From: Agapetus fuscipes
Lineage: Eukaryota; Arthropoda; Insecta; Trichoptera; Glossosomatidae
Reading direction: 5' to 3'
Assembly: GCA_951799405.1 (NCBI GenBank)
Contig: OX637359.1
Coordinates: forward strand, 6,506,201-6,570,200
Length of the DNA stretch: 64,000 nucleotides
The notes under the pieces are model-generated. The model saw only the letters and a program-made list of their open reading frames with translations. It had not been told where the DNA came from and made no database searches. This document shows positions 56,646 through 64,000 of this stretch, piece after piece. Position 1 is the stretch's first letter. Each line of letters begins with the position of its first letter. The position numbers and the translations under genes were made by a program.

Positions 56646-56910
56646 CATTTAATCTAATAATAATAATCTAAGCTGCAAAGATATATATCATTTAAGATTT
56701 ATATTAAATGCATTCCCACAAGCAGATATGTATAATTTCGCGCTAACACATGCCGCATGTGGACCTACAATATAAAAACCCAATCTCAAATGAACATAAG
56801 CCTTGCAACTCTTGCCGTCCTTCCCTGAAACAGGGGTGACATTGGCAAAGTGAACCAATTTTTTACAGTATGGGTGGTCAGCCGCATAACAACCTATAAG
56901 TCAAGGAACA
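56646..56910 (-). repeat. SINE3 copy, young
   Basis: Full length and almost identical to the copies at 1815 and 25528. Confidence 0.78.
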
Positions 56911-57004
56911 TACATGACAAATTACATTTTTAAAATCAATAAATAACAATATATACATTGACATAAAAAACTAAATCACAAAACCAATTTTACTTTAACA
57001 AACC

Positions 57005-57483
57005 CCAGCCGCCAACATCACAGATCAACCGCCATTTCTTTCTTCCTTACATACTTCTTTCATTTCCTCCAGAGTCATAACCTTCTTCATACAAGCTCTT
57101 CTTTTATAATGACTCTGGATATTCCATTCATTCGCAATTTCGGATATTTGGTCCATCCATACCTTTCTCGGTCTTCCTCTACCACGACATCCATCTATTC
57201 TACCAACATATACTTTCTTCGTCAGTCTTTCCTCATTCATTCTCTCCATATGCCCAAACCATCTTAACAAACTTCTTTTAATCTTCACTGTCACACTTTC
57301 TCATGCACCACATTCTTCTCTTACAAAATCATTCCTCACCCTGTCACTCCGTTCTTTCCCAATCATACTTCTTAGAAAGTCCATTTCAACAGTATGGACT
57401 TTACTAATTTCACTTTCATTCACCGTCCAGGCCTCGCTTCCATACATCAAGGTGGGTAAAAGTATGCCACTGCGTACCGCCAT
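57005..57483 (-). mobile_element. RTE/jockey-like reverse-transcriptase C-terminal relic
   Basis: Two minus-strand frames joined by a frameshift encode LLPTLMYGSEAWTVNESE, then LLRWFGHMERMNEERL and GRGRPRKVWMDQISEIA. These are the classical C-terminal blocks of such enzymes. The polymerase domain is missing. Confidence 0.82.
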
Positions 57484-57650
57484 TTAAGGCTCATATTTAA
57501 TGCATGCCCAAAAGCAGAAACATGTAAGTTCGCGCTTATACATGCTGCATGTGTACATACAAAATAAACCAAACCCGACAGCTTTGCAACTCCTGCCGCC
57601 TTTCCCCGAAATTGGGGTGGTATTGGCAAAAATGAAGCGGGGTTTTACAG
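57484..57650 (-). repeat. SINE3 fragment beside the LINE relic
   Basis: It begins abruptly at ATTTAAGGCTCATATTTAATGC and continues through GGTTTTACAG, then departs from the consensus. Confidence 0.6.
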
Positions 57651-58314
57651 ACGCCCACTACGACTTTCCTCGAATACACTATTGTAGTTTTTAGATATTA
57701 TGTTTTTGTTAGTTGTTCTCTTGAAAATGGTGTGTTAACACGCCGGAAGCGCTCGAGATATTAAAACTCAACTCGCGAAGGAAAAGCTTAGTTTTTTTAC
57801 TGAATTAATTTGAAATTAAATTATTAATGTTTTGAATTAGCTCACAATAAGTGCATCAGCAGGTGCAGCAGGCCAATCGGAGTGCATACGAGTGTACCTA
57901 ATTATTGTGAAGTGCATTGAATAGTGAGCCCCCCCCCCTTCCCCCCGCACACTACCCCACAGCCCCGCGGACCTATATCTGCGGGACACCTATTTGCGTC
58001 AACGCGACATGTGACGTCATGACCGACTGCCGATGCTGGTAGATATCACAGTATGGGACAAGATACACTAAGGCCCGGTATTTTCAACTTCAGCATAGTG
58101 ACTTTATACTGAATGTAAAGGACGCACTTATGTCAATCGTGTGGGTAGTTTTTTTATCAGTTTAAAGCCAAATAAGCTATATTGTAAGGCAGGGATCTCA
58201 AAACTACGGTGTCCAATTTTCAAAATTTTCCATCCAGGGGGACGAGTCACCCAAGACACTGAAAACCTAAAAGAAGTGCCTTTCCCTGAAACAGGGATGG
58301 AATTGATTTTTCAC
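57651..58314. other. gene-free stretch with C-rich tract
   Basis: A C-rich run (57929-57946) and an inverted pair CACAATAA/TTATTGTG at 57843-57910 are present. No gene. Confidence 0.4.
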
Positions 58315-58560
58315 AGTATGGGTCTATATAATCTATAATCTAAGTTGCTGCAAAGATATATTAACATTTAAGATTCATACTAAATGATGCTCACAAACAG
58401 ACACGTGTAAGTTCGCACTTACAAATGCGGCATGTGTACTTACAAATTAAAATCCAAAACTCCTTGAATCCAGACTTTCCTTGAAACACGGGGGGCTTCG
58501 GGAAAGTGAACCATTTTTACAGCATGGGTGGTCAGCCTCATACCCAACTCTATGTCAAGG
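58315..58560 (-). repeat. SINE3 copy, older subtype
   Basis: Diverged, with TTACAAATGCGGCATGTGTAC and a short deletion near CTTCGGGAAAGTGAACC. Confidence 0.65.
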
Positions 58561-58734
58561 GTAGTCAGTCTTATAACAAACGAAGACCGATCAAGAAAAT
58601 GTAGACCTGTATAAAAAAAGTACCTGCCCACAAGACACATGCATGTTTTTCCTACGAATGGGACTGTGGCCAATTTAAAAATTTCAAAAGTCAGACTCTT
58701 GATCTTTGAACTAACATAAACAGTGTCAAGCCGG

Positions 58735-58810
58735 GTCCAAAACTGCTGGAAAAGCAAAACTACTGGAAAAGCAAAACTACTGGAAAAGCTTAACTACTGG
58801 AAAAGCAAAG
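58735..58810. repeat. tandem 20-bp repeat
   Basis: Four units of GGAAAAGCAAAACTACT-type sequence with one variant (AGCTTAACTACT). Confidence 0.8.
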
Positions 58811-59154
58811 AGAATCATTGAATTGTCTTGATTTCAGGAAAAATCACCACCGACAAATTCAAATACCACTATTGTATTCATTGTCTTGTGAACGATCAAA
58901 TTATCTATTGTCATACCCAATGTAATGTTGGGTGTACGCTCAGACTGGCAATGAGCAGGACAGTAAGTTCTGAGTAGGGCAGAATGTAAACACGCTCATC
59001 CCACTGCTCATGCTACACGTACTACCCAGTGATCCAGATTTTTGGTGGAATTAAAAGGAAAGGTGGCGATTGTTCTTTGACGTCTACGTTGCTTCGATCA
59101 TTATTTTCTGCAGTGACAGGAGCAGCGTTAGGAGAAGGAGCAATTGACTAATGT

Positions 59155-59338
59155 AAATCTAATCTGATCTAAGTTACACAGATATATTACATTTAAGATT
59201 CATATTAAATGCAATCTCACAAGCAGACACGTATAAGTTCGCGCTCACATGTGCCGCATGTGGACCCTCAGCATAAAAACCCAATCTTAAATTAACATAC
59301 ACCCTGCAACTCTTGACGACTTTCTCTGAAACAGGGGT
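59155..59338 (-). repeat. SINE3 copy truncated at the head side
   Basis: It ends at GAAACAGGGG, where the next SINE3 begins, so two copies lie head-to-tail. Confidence 0.7.
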
Positions 59339-59595
59339 CTATAATAAATAATAATCTACAATCTAAGTTGCAAGGATATATTCATTTAAAGCTCTCAGAT
59401 GTATGCCCACAAACCAACACGTGTAGTTCGAGCTTACAAATGCTGAATGTGTACTTACAAATAAAATCCAAACCTCAAATGAACATAAGCCCCACAACTT
59501 TTGCCGACCTTCCCTGACACAGGGGTGACATTGGCAAATTGAACCATTTTTACAGTATGGGTGGCCAGCCTCATACCAACCTATAAGTGACGGAA
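59339..59595 (-). repeat. SINE3 copy inserted in or beside another
   Basis: Full length, of the TTACAAATGCTGAATGTG subtype shared with 40900 and 63839. Confidence 0.7.
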
Positions 59596-60016
59596 TGTAT
59601 TACATTAAGGAAGAGGGCAATGATTCCATCATTTACACATGAAGATGATTGCCGTAATACATGCGGCCGTTTCTTCACATGGACCGAACAAGTAGTCGCA
59701 CCAAACTGTACAAATTGTGTAAGCGAACATCTTTCCGGTCGTTTTCGTCAGTTCAGATAATTGTAATTTCCGAATTGGGCTCTCCTAGGACTTCAAATGA
59801 TCTTTTATAACGGTTTATAGCCGTGACAAATAGGCCGGGATCTTTCGAGATGAATAACACCTTCAAGGGGTATAATGATCCTATAAAGTAGGCAGTAAAA
59901 ATCGTATGATATTGCGGGACACGTGATTTATTTTGTATTAAGTTGGGGACCGCAAAAGACTGCAGATAAAAATCCATGAAATGAAAATTGACGATGGGAG
60001 GAAGGAGGCTAGAAAT
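59596..60016. other. gene-free stretch
   Basis: Nothing recognised. A 74-codon minus-strand frame at 59753 has no family signature. Confidence 0.4.
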
Positions 60017-60228
60017 GATCTAATCTAATCTAAGTTGTATACGTAAGGATGTGTATAAATAATTGCGCTAAAACATGCCGCATGTGGACTTACAATAACC
60101 CAAATCTCAAATAGACATACACCCTGCAACTCTTGCCGTCCTTCCCTGAAACAGGGGTGACATTGTCAAAGTGAACCATTTTTACAGCATGGGTGGTCAG
60201 CCGCAGACCAACCTATAAGTCAAGTAAT
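60017..60228 (-). repeat. SINE3 copy with internal deletion
   Basis: It lacks about 45 bp next to the tail; the remainder is close to consensus. Confidence 0.7.
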
Positions 60229-60901
60229 CTCCTCTTCAAAAAATAACCTCATTCCTCAAACTGCCAGAAAATATGGATGAACATTCCTAGGATTGGAACA
60301 GAAGAAGAGTATGTGAGCATGCGCACTAGACACACGCTCCATATCTCAAGTGGTGATCCAGTAAAGCGCGCAGAGTGACACAATTCCCGAGTGACCATTC
60401 CACCGCCATGCCTACGTTTTTATATATGAGCCAATTTATTTTTACGCGACATCCTGGTATAAATAACTAACCGGAGTTGCTGTCGCACTAACCGGCATAT
60501 ACCGTCACACACACACCTAGACATGTAGGTGGGACGTCTCCTCATGCTTTATGGGTCCACTAACCTTGGGGAAAATGTGCCAGAACAACTGAAAAAAAAC
60601 TCCGACAAGTCGCACGAAATATGCTAGCTGGAATAGTACAACAAACATATGATTCAGGAGTTAAACTAAATGTGATGAAATGAATAGTTGGTACTATAGA
60701 GGCCAAACTGAGAAAGATTGGTAAACGTGTGTGAGAAGCCTAACCACCTTGGGGAAAATGTGCCAGAACGGCTGAAAAAAACAGAGACATGTCACTCGAA
60801 ATCTGTTTGCTCCAGTCCTACTATTTTAATAGTAAGAATAATGTCAGATTGAGAAGTTGAACTAAGCTCAATGAAATGGGTAGTTAATAATTTAAAAAAA
60901 T
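60229..60901. other. gene-free stretch with an internal direct duplication
   Basis: CCTTGGGGAAAATGTGCCAG followed by a similar 50-bp context occurs at about 60565-60640 and 60748-60815, which suggests an old tandem or LINE-derived duplication. Confidence 0.45.
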
Positions 60902-61226
60902 GACCGGTCTATAGTCTAGTAGTGAAACTTCGGTCTTGTAAATGGAAGGTTGAGGGTTCGAATCCCGGCGGAGCACCAAAAATATACCATTTATATTTTC
61001 AAATAAGCTCTTCGCTGGGTTTGAAAAACTCATAAACCTTTATTAAAGACCGGTCACCAAAGATCCATCCAGCTTTACAGTAACTGGGTCTTGCTTGAGT
61101 ATTGGCGCATTGTAGCGACGACCAAGCTCGTAAACAACACATCTGCGGCACTAAAACAAGTGTCATAGACCCCTAGAGTCTCTGAAATCTAGGGAGTTCA
61201 CGATTTCTTTAAAAAAAAGAAGACAT
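60902..61226 (+). repeat. SINE1 copy, full length, forward strand
   Basis: Head GACCGGTCTATAGTCTAGTAG and B box GGGTTCGAATCCC are followed by the complete body to GATTTCTTTAAAAAAAAG. It is the only full-length forward SINE1 in the window. Confidence 0.82.
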
Positions 61227-62057
61227 TTAGCAGAATAGCGAAAAACTTGACAAATCGACATTTCCTATCATGTGATAACTAAGCGATCCAAGTTGGCCGC
61301 ACGAGAACAGCTGATCGGATAATTACCTAAATGTGTTAGATAAAAATTGTGCAATAAAATAGTCAAGGGATACATCTTTTATCAAAAATCGGCCTCCATA
61401 TAGGCGGTTAAGACTTGTTGAACCTTTAAAATTTCGTAGTGTAACTACTCAACATAAGTATATTACTTCGATTCACCAGAGGTCATCCTTGCAGGTGTAC
61501 TATTTTAGAAATCTAGGTATTTCGAAAGTTAAAACATTTTTTTTATCGTTTGTCACAGTTCGATAGCGATCTATCAATGCGAAATCGTAAAATAACGAGA
61601 GCGGTGACCTGCAGATATACCGTGTATAAAAGATCACATTTTATACTCAAATGTGGGGTTTACAAAAATATTTAACAAAGCTAAAGCAGCGCATGTGGTG
61701 AACGTTTACGTTTCCATATACATTTTTGGTGCTAAATGACGACAACATAGAGTTGTTGATGATAAGGCGAAATCTGCCCAAGACCGGTCCATACATCATG
61801 GTTTGACATGTAGGAGGTATGAGTTCGAACACACAGACTTGAAATTATGCGGAGTTTCTACCATTGCATTCTAAGAACGTTAACTATCTATGAATAAATT
61901 AAATTACACATTCTATAATCTAAGTGGCAAAGATATGTTACATTTAAGATTCACATTAAATTCCAACGGACATGTAGCACGTGCAGAGGACTCCAGGATC
62001 ATCAGAACTGTCGTCAATGGTGCCCCCTCAGGTGTTAGACCACTCGGACGTCCCAGG
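61227..62057. other. gene-free stretch
   Basis: A short SINE3 tail fragment lies at about 61914-61965. Nothing else is recognised. Confidence 0.4.
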
Positions 62058-62315
62058 ATCTAATCTAATCTAATCTAAGTTGCAAAGATATGTTACATTG
62101 GAGATTCACATTACATGCATTCTCACAACCAGACACGTACAAGTTCGCGCTTGCACATGCCTCATGTGAACCTACAACATAAAAATCAAATCTCAAATGT
62201 ACATACACCCTGCAACTCTTGCCGTCCTTCCCTGAGACAGGGGTGACATTGGCAAAGTGAACCATTTTTACAGCATGGGTGGTCAGCCGCATACCAACCT
62301 ATAAGTCAAGGAACT
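62058..62315 (-). repeat. SINE3 copy, full length
   Basis: Three ATCTA units form the tail at the left. It is moderately diverged. Confidence 0.73.
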
Positions 62316-62334
62316 GGTGGAACTGATGGTCAAG

Positions 62335-62470
62335 AACCAGGATGCGGTGGGCAAACAATGTTGAAGCCGACGCCGAAGTTCTGGGAGTGAGGGGACCATG
62401 GAGGGAAGCAGCACAAGACAGAGAGTCCTGGAGGATTGTGGCGCGGAGGCCCTGAACCTTCAAGGCTTAG
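62335..62470 (+). mobile_element. 3' relic of a non-LTR retrotransposon, second copy
   Basis: It matches 10378-10505 over about 125 bp. The frame reads a GPWREAAQDRESW-like C-terminal tail typical of RTE-like enzymes. Confidence 0.6.
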
Positions 62471-63294
62471 TAAGTCAAGTATTAAATTCCAAGGCTCGAA
62501 TTGGGCAGCAGCGCCATCGAAGAATGCGTACCTCCTTCTGTAGGATGACTTGATTTTTCTTCATTTGTTGTCTTATTTGGAAAACGTTTTTTTTCCGCTG
62601 AAGTGCAATAAAATCGCTAATTCCTTGTAACAATAAATTTGCAAAATCAATACAAGGCCTCTGCGCACCGCGAACTTGTTTGCATATAGCAGAGAAGACG
62701 TGCTAAGTATTCAGATGTGTGGACGTTTCTACTTCAAGTTAATGCTGTGGAAAACATATTTTCTAATGGTGTTAATGAATACTACTGTTGACAATACTCT
62801 ATCGAAAAAATAATTAAAATATATTAACTTGTACGCGTCTAAGTGTGGATGATGTAAAGATATTGGTTACCGTTCCACAGCTTATTGAGTATACTGTTAC
62901 GAATGTATAGGTTCATGCCTGCGTGTTTTTGTGATGGTGTGCCTAGGCATGTTAACTTTCTGTCTATGTGTGTGTGTAGGCGTGAGTGTTTGAGGCTTTG
63001 AACTGTTGGTACTTCTGGTACTCTGGAAATATCCATTCTAGAGGATATCGTCTGGTCAGGAACACGCGAGAATAGGCCTTGGTCACATTAAATATGGGCT
63101 GCGGTCCTGTGAAACTGCAGTGATCCATTAACGCCCAAGCCGTGAAACCGACAAAAGAGAAGTAACAGAGTGAACCATATTACGTAATCAACTTATTAAA
63201 AAATAAATACTGTGAAATAAATCCAACTGCAATTTTAATAAGAGTGAACCCGAGATAAATCATAACAATACATTTTGCTCAATGACACATGTGG
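62471..63294. other. gene-free stretch
   Basis: No N-terminal ATPase exon is recognised here. Nothing else is seen. Confidence 0.4.
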
Positions 63295-63540
63295 TACCTA
63301 CTCTATGAGATGACACCACTGTATCTAGCAAAACTCATCAAGCAAACTGTTTTGAATTGCACAAGTCTGCGACAGTGTTTGGTGAGCGTGCTTTTGCAAT
63401 GGCGGCTTCAAGGGCATGGAACCGAATGCCACCTGCGTTTCAAGAAATTGCCGATAACGTCCCTTTACGAGACTTCTCAAGGCCGGTATGTTCATCAAAT
63501 CCCTTGAATAAAAACAAAGTCACGAAATGGTGCCCATAAA
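63295..63540 (+). mobile_element. CR1/Rex1-like reverse-transcriptase 3' relic
   Basis: It encodes TPLYLAKLIKQ and, after a frameshift, VFGERAFAMAASRAWNRMP, then LRDFSRPV, as in the other CR1-like tails of this window. Confidence 0.7.
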
Positions 63541-63756
63541 AAAGTTAACTGATTCATCAGCATCGATGTCGTGTGCATCTATAAAAGATGAAGAGTTCCT
63601 GATTTGTACACGAAAACAATCTGACAGACTTCCTCCCGGAAGAGCGAAGACCCCATAAAAAATAAATGATAGACGAGTGTCACTTTCACATTAGAAGAAG
63701 ATCATGGAACAACTGACCATCAGGACTAAAACAAGACGGGGAAGAATCTGAATAAC

Positions 63757-63838
63757 AATATGCTCTTCGCTAGGTTGACAAATTCGACTGCCTTTACCAA
63801 AGACCGGCCACAAAAGGTCCATCCAACCTTACAGCAAC
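63757..63838 (+). repeat. SINE1 body fragment
   Basis: ATATGCTCTTCGCTAGGTTG to CTTACAGCAACT, cut where SINE3 begins. Confidence 0.6.
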
Positions 63839-64000
63839 TATAATCTATAATCTAAGTTGCAAGGATATATTCATTCAAAGCTCTCAGATGTATGCCCACA
63901 AACAAACACGTGTAGTTCGCGCTTACAAATGCTGATTGTGTACTTACAAATAAAATCCAAACTCAAATGAACATAAGCCCTGCAACTCTTGCCGACATTC
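63839..64000 (-). repeat. SINE3 copy, runs off the window
   Basis: The tail side is at the left. It is the subtype with TTACAAATGCTGATTGTGTAC. Confidence 0.7.

Noticed and set aside
60902..60980. Possible tRNA gene (A and B boxes), also at 54150 and 54790
   Set aside because: The tRNA-like heads are followed by conserved SINE bodies and recur many times; a complete cloverleaf was not seen.

Overview
This is a eukaryotic window, almost certainly an insect and most likely a lepidopteran. It is AT-rich with GC-rich coding islands and is packed with small transposable elements. Its one recognisable host gene is a P-type Na+/K+-ATPase alpha subunit on the minus strand, running from 55059 down to 17690. 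The visible protein matches, from memory, lepidopteran alpha subunits closely, especially the LAYEAPESD stretch of one exon and the C-terminus ending ETYY. No prokaryotic feature is present.

The ATPase gene is seen as 14 constitutive coding exons plus one exon position (exon 12) present in four tandem versions (39774-39868, 36301-36395, 32003-32097, 24750-24844). Every junction is GT-AG and every codon phase closes. With one version of exon 12 the visible protein is 1007 residues. Only the N-terminal exon or exons, upstream of residue 10 in pig alpha-1 numbering, are missing. Each exon 12 version is 95 bp with identical phases, so using none or two of them would shift the frame; this is a mutually exclusive exon cluster covering the end of TM6 and the L6/7 loop. 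Position 111 is Q, 119 is A and 122 is N, the ancestral cardiac-glycoside-sensitive state.

Left of the gene (1-17 kb) is transposon-rich flank. It holds one exon of a second, unrecognised minus-strand membrane-protein gene (913-1092). It also holds a hAT-like element with an 8-bp target duplication that contains three nested SINEs (1376-2435) and a DD41D-type mariner with an N-terminally deleted transposase (4383-5333). A 4.8-kb inverted pair of one composite element (5585-10370) surrounds a 200-N assembly gap. A palindromic 15-bp minisatellite and two solo-LTR-like segments follow.

The introns and the right flank (55-64 kb) carry four SINE families. SINE1, SINE2 and SINE4 have tRNA-like heads; SINE3 has a pentanucleotide tail and about 20 copies. 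Several terminal-inverted-repeat or foldback families and fragments of non-LTR reverse transcriptases are also present.

The signal I find most interesting is a small structured motif seen at six places in unrelated sequence (near 4302, 14191, 18608, 30090, 31214 and 56484). It reads CTGANGA, one base, a stem-loop, then GAAA(A)C. The stem sequence differs at every site and pairs perfectly at five of the six. Flanking bases pair as a second helix. This is close to a hammerhead ribozyme core with a tiny palindromic stem III, as described for Penelope-like retroelements and retrozymes, but with one consistent extra base. Everything here comes from reading the sequence; no search or folding program was run.
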